Part shown: piece after piece, positions 14,446-22,942 of the stretch | Layout: each line of letters starts with the position of its first letter | Position numbering within the stretch: position 1 is the first letter of the stretch | Source: Actinobacteria bacterium OK074 | GTDB taxonomy: Bacteria > Actinomycetota > Actinomycetes > Streptomycetales > Streptomycetaceae | Assembly: GCA_001298575.1 (NCBI GenBank) | Contig: LJCV01000005.1 | Span: 1 to 32,019 of the forward strand | Length of the DNA stretch: 32,019 nt | Reading direction: 5' to 3' | Position numbers and translations under genes: made by a program | The notes under the pieces: model-generated | The model's database searches: none | What the model was told of the DNA's origin: nothing | What the model saw: only the letters and a program-made list of their open reading frames with translations

Positions 14446-15389
14446 GCGCCGTCGTCGACCGCCCGCCCGTCAAGTCCGAGCCCGCACCGGGCCGTTGGGC
14501 CGCGCCGCCGCGCCCCACCTGGGAGGAGGAGCCGGCCAGGGCCGGGCTCGCCGCCAAGGGCGTCGTGCTCGGGTTCGCCTGCTTCGCGATCCTCTTCCCC
14601 CTGTGGATCGTGATCGTCACCAGCCTCTCCCCGAAGCAGACCATCGACGAGACCGGCGGCCTCGTGGTGATCCCCAAGGGCATCACCTTCGTCGCCTACC
14701 ACGAACTCCTCAGCGGCGGCCAGGTCCAGCGCGCGACTCTCGTCAGCCTCGGCGTCACCACCGTCGGCACGCTGTTCAGCATGACCGTGTCCGTACTGTG
14801 CGCCTACGGCCTCTCGCGCGTCGGCTCGCTCGGCCACCGCTGGATCCTGATGACCCTGCTCGCGACGATGTTCTTCGGCGCGGGCCTGATCCCCACGTAT
14901 CTCCTGGTCCAGTCCCTCGGGTTGACCGACACCTACCTCGCGCTGATCCTGCCGAGCGCGGTGAGCGTCTTCAACATCCTTGTCCTGCGCGGGTTCTTCA
15001 TGGGCATCTCCCCCGAACTCATCGACAGCGCGCGCATCGACGGGGCCGGCGACTGGCGCGTCCTCTGGACGATCGTCATGCCGCTGTCCCGCGCGGTCCT
15101 CGCCGTGATCGCGCTCTTCTACGCGGTCGGGTACTGGAGCGCCTGGTTCAACGCGTCGATCTACCTCACGGACCAGAACAAGATGCCGTTGCAGAACGTG
15201 ATGATCCAACTGGTGCAGAAGCAGCAGCGGCCTGTTGGTCTCGCTACCCAGATCAACACCGGGCAGTTGTCGCCTCTTGCCATTCAGATGGCTGTGATGG
15301 TGCTGGCGTTGTTGCCGGTGGCGATCCTTTCGCCGTTCGTGCAGCGGCATTTCAAGAAGGGGATGCTGACCGGCGCGGTCAAGGGGTGA
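14442..15389 (+). CDS. ABC sugar transporter permease, LplC/YtcP-like (MalG type)
   Basis: A 315-residue second permease of the importer. A short cytoplasmic tail is followed by about six membrane segments, for example VLGFACFAILFPLWIVIVTS and a last one near VMVLALLPVAILSPF. The EAA-type loop reads PELIDSARIDGAGDWRVLW, and the end FVQRHFKKGMLTGAVKG is typical of the YtcP/LplC group. GTG 14442 overlaps the LplB-like stop by four bases (GTGA), so synthesis is probably coupled. It pairs with the upstream permease to form the channel. Confidence 0.9.
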   Translation: MSAVVDRPPVKSEPAPGRWAAPPRPTWEEEPARAGLAAKGVVLGFACFAILFPLWIVIVTSLSPKQTIDETGGLVVIPKGITFVAYHELLSGGQVQRATLVSLGVTTVGTLFSMTVSVLCAYGLSRVGSLGHRWILMTLLATMFFGAGLIPTYLLVQSLGLTDTYLALILPSAVSVFNILVLRGFFMGISPELIDSARIDGAGDWRVLWTIVMPLSRAVLAVIALFYAVGYWSAWFNASIYLTDQNKMPLQNVMIQLVQKQQRPVGLATQINTGQLSPLAIQMAVMVLALLPVAILSPFVQRHFKKGMLTGAVKG

Positions 15390-15582
15390 CGGGGGGTTGA
15401 GGGCCGGCGCCCTCTGCCCCCACGGGGGTGCTCCTGTCGTCTGTTTGCCGCGGGCTTCGTCGTGGCTGATCGCGCCCACGCGGCGGAGCCGCAAATCGAT
15501 ACAGCCCCGCGCCCCTATAGGGGCGCTTCTCCCCCCTCTCGTTTTAACGCACCCATAACGCACCCCAGAGTCGAGGTTCGTC
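15390..15582. other. Intergenic region with dispersed-repeat-like sequence
   Basis: It holds GC-rich sequence of the kind found between many Streptomyces genes (GTGGCTGATCGCGC, then CCCCGCGCCCCT), the hairpin at 15509, and two adjacent copies of TAACGCACCC (15545-15554 and 15556-15565) ahead of the GH74 gene. No GAAGCGCTTC operator is present, so GH74 may depend on read-through or on an unseen promoter. Confidence 0.45.
15509..15526. terminator. Palindromic hairpin after the permease genes
   Basis: GCGCCCCTATAGGGGCGC is a perfect 18-base palindrome followed by TTCTCCCCCC. It could attenuate or end the transporter transcript before the hydrolase genes. Because no LacI-type operator follows it, partial read-through is likely. 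Confidence 0.5.
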
Positions 15583-17817
15583 ATGCCCACGTCTTCCTCG
15601 CGTCCGAGTAGACGCGTTGTTCTCGCCGGGACCGCCGCCGCGGCCGCCCTCAGTGCCCTTCCCGCCTCGGCGGACGCCGCCCCCCGTACCGAGGCGAGTG
15701 ACGCGTCCGCCTCCTACCGCTGGCGCAACGCCGTCATCGGTGGCACCGGATTCGTCACCGGTGTGCTGTTCCACCCCGCCGTGCGTGGGCTCGCCTACGC
15801 CCGGACCGACATCGGCGGGGCCTACCGGTGGGACGACCGGGACGCCCGGTGGACGCCGTTGACCGACCAGATCGGGTGGGACGACTGGAACCTCCTCGGT
15901 GTGGAGGCGCTGGCCGTCGACCCCGCGCATCCCGACCGGCTCTACCTCGCCGTCGGGACGTACGTGCAGTCGTGGGTGGGCAACGGGGCCGTGCTGCGCT
16001 CCGAGGACCGTGGGGCCACCTGGACCCGGGCCGATCTGAGTGTGCGGCTCGGGGCCAACGAGGACGGGCGCGGTGCCGGTGAGCGGCTGCTCGTCGACCC
16101 GCGCGACAGCGACACCCTGTGGCTGGGCACCCGGCACGACGGACTGCTCAAGTCCGCCGACCGGGGCGCCACGTGGGCCGCCGTCGCCGAGTTCCCGGCG
16201 CAGCCGAGCAGCACCGGGCAGGGCGTCACCTTCCTGGTCGCCGCCGGGCGGTCCGTCTACGCCGGCTGGGGCGACGGCGACGGGACCTCCGCGACGGCCA
16301 ACCTGTACCGCACCGCCGACGGCACCACCTGGGAGGCCGTCCCCGGGCAGCCGTCCGGCACCTCCGCCAAGGTCCCGGTCCGGGCCGCGTACGACACGCA
16401 CACCCGCGAGCTGTACGTGACGTACGCCGACGCGCCCGGACCGGGCGGCCAGTCGACCGGCAGTGTGCACAAGCTGTCGACCACGACCGGCAGTTGGACC
16501 GACGTCACCCCGGTGGTGCCCGGCGGGACCACCGCCGACGGTTCCGCCGACACCTTCGGCTACGGCGGGGCGGCGGTCGACGCACGGCGGGCCGGCACCG
16601 TCGTCGTGTCCACCAACAACCGCTGGGCGGACGTCGACACCCTCTACCGCTCCACGGACGGCGGTCGTACCTGGACGTCCCTCAAGGACGCTGCTGTCTT
16701 CGACGTGTCCGAGACTCCCTTCCTGACGTGGGGCGCCGACGCGCCCAAGTTCGGCTGGTGGATCCAGGCCGTGGCCGTCGACCCGTACGACTCGCGCCAC
16801 ATCGTGTACGGGACCGGCGCCACCCTCTACGGCACCCGTGACCTCACCCACTGGGCGCCGCAGATCCGCGGTCTTGAGGAGACCTCCGTGCTCCAGCTGA
16901 TCTCGCCTCCGGTCGGAGAGGCGCACCTGATCAGCGGCTCGCGGGACATCGGCATGCTGTACCACGAGCGGCTCACGGCGTCCCCGTCCCGCGGACTGGC
17001 CGCGAACCCCGTCTTCAGCTCGGGCACGGGACTCGCGCAGGCCGCGGCCAGGCCCTCGTACGTCGTCCGCACCGGGTGGGGCGACAACGGCAACGGCGCC
17101 TACTCCGGCGACGGGGGCCGGACCTGGGCGCCCTTCGCCGCCCAGCCCGACGTCGCCAAGAGCGCACCGGGGCCGATCGCCACCAGCGCCGACGGCTCCA
17201 CCCTGCTGTGGTCACTCCTGTCCTGGGACGGGACGAAGTACCACGCCCAGCGCTCGGCGGACAACGGCTCGACCTGGTCCGAGGTCTCCTCCTTCCCGAA
17301 GGGCGCCACGCCGGTCGCCGACCCGGCCGACCCGACGCTCTTCTACACGTACGACACCGACACAGGAACGCTATACGCCAGCACTGACAGTGGCCGTTCC
17401 TTCACGGCCCGTGCGACCGGGCTGCCCTCCGGCGACAGCGAGTTCCAGCTGGCCGCGGCGCCGGGACGCAGCGGCGACCTGTGGCTGAGCACCAAGTGGA
17501 ACGGGCTGTACCGGTCCACCGACGGCGGCGCGACCTTCACCAAGGTGGGCAGCGCCCGGGCCGCCTACACCCTCGGCTTCGGCAAGGCCGCGGACGGCGG
17601 TTCGGGGTACCCGGCCCTCTACCTCGTCGGCTCCACCGAGACCGCCATCGCCGTCCACCGCTCCGACGACGAGGCCGGCACCTGGCTCCGCATCAACGAC
17701 GACGCCCACCAGTGGGGCTGGATCGGCCAGGCGATCACCGGCGACCCCCGCGTCCACGGCCGCGTCTACCTCGCCACCAACGGGCGCGGCATCCAGTACG
17801 GGGAGCCCGCCCGATGA
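15583..17817 (+). CDS. Secreted GH74 xyloglucanase
   Basis: A 744-residue glycoside hydrolase family 74 enzyme that cuts the beta-1,4-glucan backbone of xyloglucan. A Tat-type signal is visible (SRRVVLAG, then ALSALPASADAA, cleavage near residue 33). The mature part begins with the family signature VIGGTGFVTGVLFHP and GLAYARTDIGGAYRWD, with the candidate catalytic Asp76. The second candidate is Asp455 in SGSRDIGMLYHERL. Many propeller motifs of the form RSEDRGATW, KSADRGATW and RSTDGGATF mark the two seven-bladed propellers. No carbohydrate-binding module follows. It ends with an ATGA overlap into the GH42 gene, so the two are co-translated. Confidence 0.9.
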   Translation: MPTSSSRPSRRVVLAGTAAAAALSALPASADAAPRTEASDASASYRWRNAVIGGTGFVTGVLFHPAVRGLAYARTDIGGAYRWDDRDARWTPLTDQIGWDDWNLLGVEALAVDPAHPDRLYLAVGTYVQSWVGNGAVLRSEDRGATWTRADLSVRLGANEDGRGAGERLLVDPRDSDTLWLGTRHDGLLKSADRGATWAAVAEFPAQPSSTGQGVTFLVAAGRSVYAGWGDGDGTSATANLYRTADGTTWEAVPGQPSGTSAKVPVRAAYDTHTRELYVTYADAPGPGGQSTGSVHKLSTTTGSWTDVTPVVPGGTTADGSADTFGYGGAAVDARRAGTVVVSTNNRWADVDTLYRSTDGGRTWTSLKDAAVFDVSETPFLTWGADAPKFGWWIQAVAVDPYDSRHIVYGTGATLYGTRDLTHWAPQIRGLEETSVLQLISPPVGEAHLISGSRDIGMLYHERLTASPSRGLAANPVFSSGTGLAQAAARPSYVVRTGWGDNGNGAYSGDGGRTWAPFAAQPDVAKSAPGPIATSADGSTLLWSLLSWDGTKYHAQRSADNGSTWSEVSSFPKGATPVADPADPTLFYTYDTDTGTLYASTDSGRSFTARATGLPSGDSEFQLAAAPGRSGDLWLSTKWNGLYRSTDGGATFTKVGSARAAYTLGFGKAADGGSGYPALYLVGSTETAIAVHRSDDEAGTWLRINDDAHQWGWIGQAITGDPRVHGRVYLATNGRGIQYGEPAR

Positions 17818-19847
17818 CCGAGCCGAAAGCACCTGCCCCCATGCCCGAGCCGAAAAGGCCCACCCTCGCCGACGCCACCCGCGGCCGCATCCTCTACGGC
17901 GGCGACTACAACCCCGAGCAGTGGCCCGAGGAGACCTGGCACGAGGACGTCCGGCTGATGAAGGACGCCGGGGTCAACTCCGTGACCCTGGGCGTGTTCT
18001 CCTGGGCCAAGCTCGAACCCCGGCCCGGCGCACGGGAGTTCGGCTGGCTCGACACGCTCATGGACCTGATGCACGCGAACGGCATCGGCGTCGTCCTGGC
18101 CACCCCCACCGCCTCGCCCCCGCCGTGGATGGGCCACCTGCACCCCGAGACCCTGCCGCGCGACGAGGACGGCCGCACCGAATGGTGGGGCGGCCGCCAG
18201 CACTTCTCGCACTCCAGCGCCGTCTACCGCCGGTACGCCGCCGCCATCACCGAGGACCTGGCCGCCCGTTACGGCGACCACCCCGCCCTCACGATGTGGC
18301 ACATCAACAACGAGTACTGCACCTACGACTGGGGCGACGAGGCCGCGGCCCGCTTCCGCGACTGGCTCCGGCAGAAGTACGGGGACCTCGACGCCCTCAA
18401 CTCCGCCTGGGGCACCGCCTTCTGGAGCCAGGGCTACGGGGACTGGGCCGAGGTGCACACCCCGCGCCACGCCCACTACCTCAAAAACCCCACCCAGGTA
18501 CTGGACTTCAAACGCTTCACGTCCGACATGCTCCTGGAGTGTTACGTCGCCGAGCGGGACATCGTCCGCCGGCGCACCCCGCACATCCCGGTCACGAGCA
18601 ACTTCATGCCGCTGTGGGTGGGGCAGGACGCCTGGCGGTGGGCGGCGGAGGAGGACGTCGTCTCCGTCGACCTCTATCCCGACCCGCGCGATCCGTTCGG
18701 GGCCCAACAGAGCGCACTCGTACAGGACATGACGCGCTCCCAGGCCGGTGGCGGGCCCTGGGTGCTGATGGAGCAGGCCGCCGGGCCGGTGAACTGGCGG
18801 GGCGTCAACCACCCCAAACCGCGGGGCCTCAACCGGCTGTGGTCGTTGCAGGCCGTGGCCCACGGGGCCGACGCCGTCTGCTACTTCCAGTGGCGGCAGT
18901 CCCGGCAGGGCGCGGAGAAGTTCCACTCCGGGATGGTCAGCCACGCGGGGGAGCGGGGCCGCACCTTCCAGGAGGTCAAGCAGCTCGGCGCCGAACTCGC
19001 CCGCATCGCACCGGAGGTGACGGACCGTCACTCCCGCGGTGACATCGCGATCCTGCACGACTGGCACTCCTGGTGGGCCGGTGCGCACGAGGGCCGCCTG
19101 TCCACCGAGGTCGACTACCCGCAGGTGCTGGGGAGTTGGCACCGGGCCCTGTGGGAGGCGAACCTGCCCCGCGACTTCGCGCACCCCGAACACGACCTGT
19201 CCGGCTACCGGATCGTGCTCGTCCCGCAGTTGTACGCGCTGACCGACGCCGCGATCGACAACCTCGTCGCGTACGTCCGCGGCGGCGGCATCCTCGTCAG
19301 CGGCTTCCTGACCGGGGTCGCCGACCAGGACGACCGGGTACGGCCCGGCGGCATGGACGAGCGGCTGCGCGCACTCTTCGGCATCCGCACCCTGCACGAG
19401 TGGTGGCCGCTGGACGCGGGCGAGGAGGTCGAGTGCGAAGCGCCCGCCGGTTCCTTCCGGGGCACCCTCTGGTCCGAGGAGATCGAGGCCGAGCCGGACG
19501 GCACCGCGGTCGCCGTCGCCCGCTACAAGGGCGGCGAACTCGACGCTCTGCCCGCCGTGTTGCGCGACGGCCGCGCCTGGTACCTGTCCACGCTGCCCGA
19601 ACCGGGCGCCCTGCGCGGCCTGTTGGCGGAGATCGCCGCGGACGCCGGGGTCCGGCCCGTGCTGGCGGGGCTGCCCGACTTCGTCGAGGCCGTCCGCCGC
19701 GGCGACCTGCTCTTCGTGCTCAACCACGGCCGCGACACGGTGACGTTGAGCGTGCCGGGCACCCACCGCGACCTGCTGACCGGTGCGGAGGTCACCGACG
19801 AGATCACGTTGGGCCGCCACGACGTGATGGTGTTGCGCCATGAGTGA
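17814..19847 (+). CDS. GH42 beta-galactosidase
   Basis: A 677-residue family 42 glycosidase. The catalytic barrel opens with ILYGGDYNPEQWPEETWHED, a GH42 hallmark. Acid/base Glu167 lies in MWHINNEYC and nucleophile Glu320 in WVLMEQAAGPVNW. A trimerisation-type central domain (about 390-600) and a small C-terminal beta domain (LFVLNHGRDTVTLSVPG) follow. No signal peptide is present, so it should act in the cytoplasm, removing galactose from imported oligosaccharides. ATG 17814 overlaps the GH74 stop by four bases with GGGGAG upstream. In Gram-negative xyloglucan loci the galactosidase is often GH35 or GH2, so GH42 here would be a functional substitute. An alpha-L-arabinopyranosidase activity is a known alternative in the family. 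Confidence 0.9.
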   Translation: MTEPKAPAPMPEPKRPTLADATRGRILYGGDYNPEQWPEETWHEDVRLMKDAGVNSVTLGVFSWAKLEPRPGAREFGWLDTLMDLMHANGIGVVLATPTASPPPWMGHLHPETLPRDEDGRTEWWGGRQHFSHSSAVYRRYAAAITEDLAARYGDHPALTMWHINNEYCTYDWGDEAAARFRDWLRQKYGDLDALNSAWGTAFWSQGYGDWAEVHTPRHAHYLKNPTQVLDFKRFTSDMLLECYVAERDIVRRRTPHIPVTSNFMPLWVGQDAWRWAAEEDVVSVDLYPDPRDPFGAQQSALVQDMTRSQAGGGPWVLMEQAAGPVNWRGVNHPKPRGLNRLWSLQAVAHGADAVCYFQWRQSRQGAEKFHSGMVSHAGERGRTFQEVKQLGAELARIAPEVTDRHSRGDIAILHDWHSWWAGAHEGRLSTEVDYPQVLGSWHRALWEANLPRDFAHPEHDLSGYRIVLVPQLYALTDAAIDNLVAYVRGGGILVSGFLTGVADQDDRVRPGGMDERLRALFGIRTLHEWWPLDAGEEVECEAPAGSFRGTLWSEEIEAEPDGTAVAVARYKGGELDALPAVLRDGRAWYLSTLPEPGALRGLLAEIAADAGVRPVLAGLPDFVEAVRRGDLLFVLNHGRDTVTLSVPGTHRDLLTGAEVTDEITLGRHDVMVLRHE

Positions 19848-22128
19848 GCACAGCACGTGGGAACCCCGCCCGGCGCAGCGGTGGGAGGACGCCTTCCTCA
19901 GCGGCAACGGCCATCACGGCGCCCTCGTGTTCGGCGATCCGAACGACGACCAGGTCGTCGTCACCCATCACACCCTCGTCCGTCCCAACGGCGGCGAACA
20001 CGCCCGCCCGCCGGAGCTGGCCGACCAACTTCCGGCGCTCCAGGACCGGTTGCTCGCCGGGAAGCTGCACGCCGCCGAGGAGTTCACCGACCACCGCGCG
20101 TTGCAGTGGGTGCAGCCCTTCCACCCGGCCTTCCGGACACGGCTGTTGAGGCGGGACGGAGACGGTCACGACGGTGCCGACGGGTCGCGCGACTACCGCC
20201 GTACCGTCGACTTCACCACCGGGGTCGTGGACGCGGTGCGCGGCGACTGGCGCAGCCGGGTCTTCGTGTCCCGCGCCGACGACGTCGTCGTCCAGTACGT
20301 CACTGCCCCGGAGCTGACCCTCGACCTCGCCCTGGACCACCAACTCCCCAACGCGCCCACCGGTCTGGGTGTCGGCCACGGTGCGCTCCTGACGCCCGAG
20401 GGCGCCCTGCTCACCCTGCGCGCCCGCTACCCGGACAGCGACCGCGCCTACACCGGCGTCACCCTGGTCGCGGTCACCGGCGGCCGAACGGCCCTCGCCG
20501 CACCGGGAGTTCGCATCGAGGGCGCCACCGCCGTCCTGCTCCTGACCCGGGTGCGGCGGCACACCGGGGAACTGGACACGGCCGAGACCGTACGGGCCCT
20601 GCGCGACCTCCTGGCCGCGGCGCGACCGTACGACGACCTCCTCGGCCGCCATCTCGCCCTCCACCGCACCGCCTACGACCGCGTCACCCTCGACCTGGCC
20701 GCCGATCCCGCCGAACGGGCCCTCCCCGGCTCGGAGTTGGTCGGGCGGCCGGACAGCGCGGCCCTCCTGGAACGGCTCTTCGCGGCCGGGCGCTACCACC
20801 TGCTCTCCGCCAGCGGACTCAACCCGCCCCGGCTGACCGGCCTGTGGACCGGCGACTGGGACACCGCCTGGGCCGGGGCGTTCACCAACGACGCCAACGT
20901 CAACCTCCAGACCGCCTCCGCCGCGGCTGCCGCGCTCCCCGAAGTCACCGCCGCGCTCGCCTCCCTGATCCATCGTCAGCTCGACGACTGGCGCGAGAAC
21001 GCCCGCGCGGTCTTCGGCGCCCGGGGTGCGGTCGCCCCCGCCCACACCGACGGCGAGTCCGGCCTCTCCTATCACTTCAGCCGCGAATACCCCCTGCATC
21101 TGTGGACCGCGGGCGCCGACTGGCTCCTCAAGCCGCTCGTCGACCACGACGAGACCCGCGGCGAACACGACCCGCGCACGGCCGCGGCGCTCGCCCAAGT
21201 CGCCCTGTTCTACGAGGACTTCCTCACCCGAACAGCCCCGCGCACCGACCCGAGCGCCGACCCGGGTACCGCCCCGCGCACCGCCCCGAGCACCGCCCCG
21301 CACACCGCCCCCGGTGGCCACCTGGTCCTCGTCCCCTCCTACTCGCCCGAGAACCGCCCCGCGAACGCCAGTTGGGGCGCCCTCAACGCGGCCATGGACC
21401 TCTCCGCCGCCCGCCACGCCCTGCGCACCGCGGCCGCCTACCACCCCGGCACCGCGGAGGCCGCCCGCTGGCTCGCCCTCGCCGACCGCGTCCCCCCGCA
21501 CCGGATCAACACCGACGGCGCCCTCGCCGAATGGGCCTGGCCCGGACTCGACGACACCTACGACCACCGCCACCTCAGCCACCTCTACGGCGTGTGGCCG
21601 CTCGACGAGATCAACCCCTACGACACCCCCGGCCTCGCCACCGCCGCGCACCGCGCACTCGAACTGCGCGGCGCCGAGAACGACTCGGCGCACGGCCACC
21701 TCCACCACGCCCTCGTCGCCGCCCGGCTGCGTGACGGCGACCGTGTCGCGCACGCCCTCGGCCAGGTGCTCCAAGGCGACTTCTTCCACGCCTCGTTGAT
21801 GAGCGCGCACTACCCGAACCGGGACGTCTACAACGCGGACGCCGCGCACACCCTGCCCGCCGTCGTCATCGAGGCGGTGATCCAGTCGACCCCCGGCCGG
21901 CTCGTCCTGCTGCCCGCGCTGCCCGCCGCCTGCCCCACGGGCCGACTCCGCGGCGTACGCACCCGGTTCGGCGCCGAGGCCGACATCAGCTGGACCCCCG
22001 ACAGCGCGACCGCGGTCCTCCGGCCGCACCGCAGCTGCCGGATCGAACTCCGGACTTCCTCCGGCGCCCGACCGCTCGATCTGGTCGCCGGAGAAGACTG
22101 CGTCCTCACCGTGAGAACGCAGGAGTAG
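19840..22128 (+). CDS. GH95 alpha-L-fucosidase-type glycosidase
   Basis: A 762-residue family 95 enzyme, an inverting alpha-L-fucosidase or alpha-L-galactosidase. The N-terminal beta domain includes WEDAFLSGNGHHGALVFG. The (alpha/alpha)6 region has LTGLWTGDWDTAWAGAFTND and NVN, where Asn353 and Asn355 match the paired catalytic asparagines of the family. The general acid is Glu504 in VPSYSPENRP. HRHLSHLYGVWPL is a further signature. There is no signal peptide. In this locus it would remove the 1,2-linked fucose or galactose cap from xyloglucan side chains. Seven 4-residue repeats (RTAP, RTDP, SADP and similar) interrupt residues 464-491, close before the catalytic Glu. The start overlaps the GH42 gene by eight bases. 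Confidence 0.87.
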   Translation: MSEHSTWEPRPAQRWEDAFLSGNGHHGALVFGDPNDDQVVVTHHTLVRPNGGEHARPPELADQLPALQDRLLAGKLHAAEEFTDHRALQWVQPFHPAFRTRLLRRDGDGHDGADGSRDYRRTVDFTTGVVDAVRGDWRSRVFVSRADDVVVQYVTAPELTLDLALDHQLPNAPTGLGVGHGALLTPEGALLTLRARYPDSDRAYTGVTLVAVTGGRTALAAPGVRIEGATAVLLLTRVRRHTGELDTAETVRALRDLLAAARPYDDLLGRHLALHRTAYDRVTLDLAADPAERALPGSELVGRPDSAALLERLFAAGRYHLLSASGLNPPRLTGLWTGDWDTAWAGAFTNDANVNLQTASAAAAALPEVTAALASLIHRQLDDWRENARAVFGARGAVAPAHTDGESGLSYHFSREYPLHLWTAGADWLLKPLVDHDETRGEHDPRTAAALAQVALFYEDFLTRTAPRTDPSADPGTAPRTAPSTAPHTAPGGHLVLVPSYSPENRPANASWGALNAAMDLSAARHALRTAAAYHPGTAEAARWLALADRVPPHRINTDGALAEWAWPGLDDTYDHRHLSHLYGVWPLDEINPYDTPGLATAAHRALELRGAENDSAHGHLHHALVAARLRDGDRVAHALGQVLQGDFFHASLMSAHYPNRDVYNADAAHTLPAVVIEAVIQSTPGRLVLLPALPAACPTGRLRGVRTRFGAEADISWTPDSATAVLRPHRSCRIELRTSSGARPLDLVAGEDCVLTVRTQE
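21229..21312 (+). repeat. Seven 12-bp tandem units inside the GH95 gene
   Basis: Seven consecutive 12-base units of the form CGCACCGCCCCG, in phase with codons, encode seven X-Thr/Ala-Ala/Asp-Pro tetrapeptides at residues 464-491. The length may vary between strains by slippage. Confidence 0.8.
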
Positions 22129-22163
22129 CCGCAACTCCCCCCACACCCCATGGAAGGGACACC

Positions 22164-22880
22164 ATGGCAACACCCAAGCTGAGCCGCCGTCTTGTGCTGG
22201 CCGTCGTCGCCCCCGCGCTCGCGTTCGGCGCCACCCTCGGCCTCGCCTCCGCCCCCGCGTCGGCGGCCGTCTGGAGCTCCTGCGACCAGTACGGCAACAC
22301 GAGCCTGAACGGCTACACGCTCTACAACAACATCTGGGGCTCCGGCGCCGGCGCCCAGTGCATCTGGGCCAACTCCGGTACCAACTGGGGCGTCAACGCC
22401 AACCACCCCAACACCGGCGGCATCAAGTCCTACCCCAACGCCAAGAAGGTGATCAACAAGTCGATCACCTCGCTCGGTTCGCTCTCCAGCGACTACAACG
22501 TCACCGTTCCGTCCTCCGGCGCGTACAACACCGCGTACGACATCTGGGACACCAACTACGACTACGAGGTCATGCTCTGGGTGAACCACACCTCGAACGT
22601 GGGCCCGTTGGGCACCTCGCAGGGCAACCTGACGCTCGGCGGCTCCACCTGGACCGTCTACAAGGGCAACAACACCGCCAACGACGTCTTCTCGTTCGTG
22701 CGCACCTCGAACTCGTCCTCCGGCACCGTGAGCATCCTGCCGATCCTCCAGTGGATCAAGGACACCAAGGGCTGGTTCGGCAACGTCACCATCGGCGACC
22801 TCCAGTTCGGCTTCGAGATCACCTCCTCGTCCGGCGGCCTGGACTTCACCGTCAACAGCGAGAGCGTCAGCAGCAGTTGA
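22164..22880 (+). CDS. Secreted GH12 endoglucanase/xyloglucanase
   Basis: A 238-residue family 12 glycoside hydrolase. The signal peptide has SRRLVLAV, a hydrophobic core and an ASAPASAA cleavage region (mature near residue 36), and could use Tat or Sec. The mature beta-jelly-roll has the nucleophile Glu135 in YEVMLWVNH and the acid/base Glu218 in LQFGFEITSS, 83 residues apart as in the family. It cuts internal beta-1,4 linkages of soluble glucan or xyloglucan outside the cell. Unlike many Streptomyces GH12 cellulases there is no linker or cellulose-binding module, which fits a soluble branched substrate. GGAAGGG lies six bases before the ATG. It closes the hydrolase operon 35 bases after GH95 and is followed by a terminator. 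Confidence 0.92.
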   Translation: MATPKLSRRLVLAVVAPALAFGATLGLASAPASAAVWSSCDQYGNTSLNGYTLYNNIWGSGAGAQCIWANSGTNWGVNANHPNTGGIKSYPNAKKVINKSITSLGSLSSDYNVTVPSSGAYNTAYDIWDTNYDYEVMLWVNHTSNVGPLGTSQGNLTLGGSTWTVYKGNNTANDVFSFVRTSNSSSGTVSILPILQWIKDTKGWFGNVTIGDLQFGFEITSSSGGLDFTVNSESVSSS

Positions 22881-22897
22881 TGCCGACAGGCAGATAG

Positions 22898-22937
22898 CCG
22901 TGCGGCCGGCCCCCACCAGGAGGGACCGGCCGCACGG
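22898..22937. terminator. Bidirectional hairpin between GH12 and GH31 genes
   Basis: CCGTGCGGCCGG (22898-22909) pairs with CCGGCCGCACGG (22926-22937) across a 16-base loop. It lies between two convergent stop codons and probably ends both transcripts. Confidence 0.75.
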
Positions 22938-22942
22938 TCGTA

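Noticed and set aside
19804..22173. 789-codon open frame on the minus strand opposite the GH95 gene
   Set aside because: Low-complexity Gly/Val/Arg translation with no family signature, while the plus strand has clear GH95 motifs.
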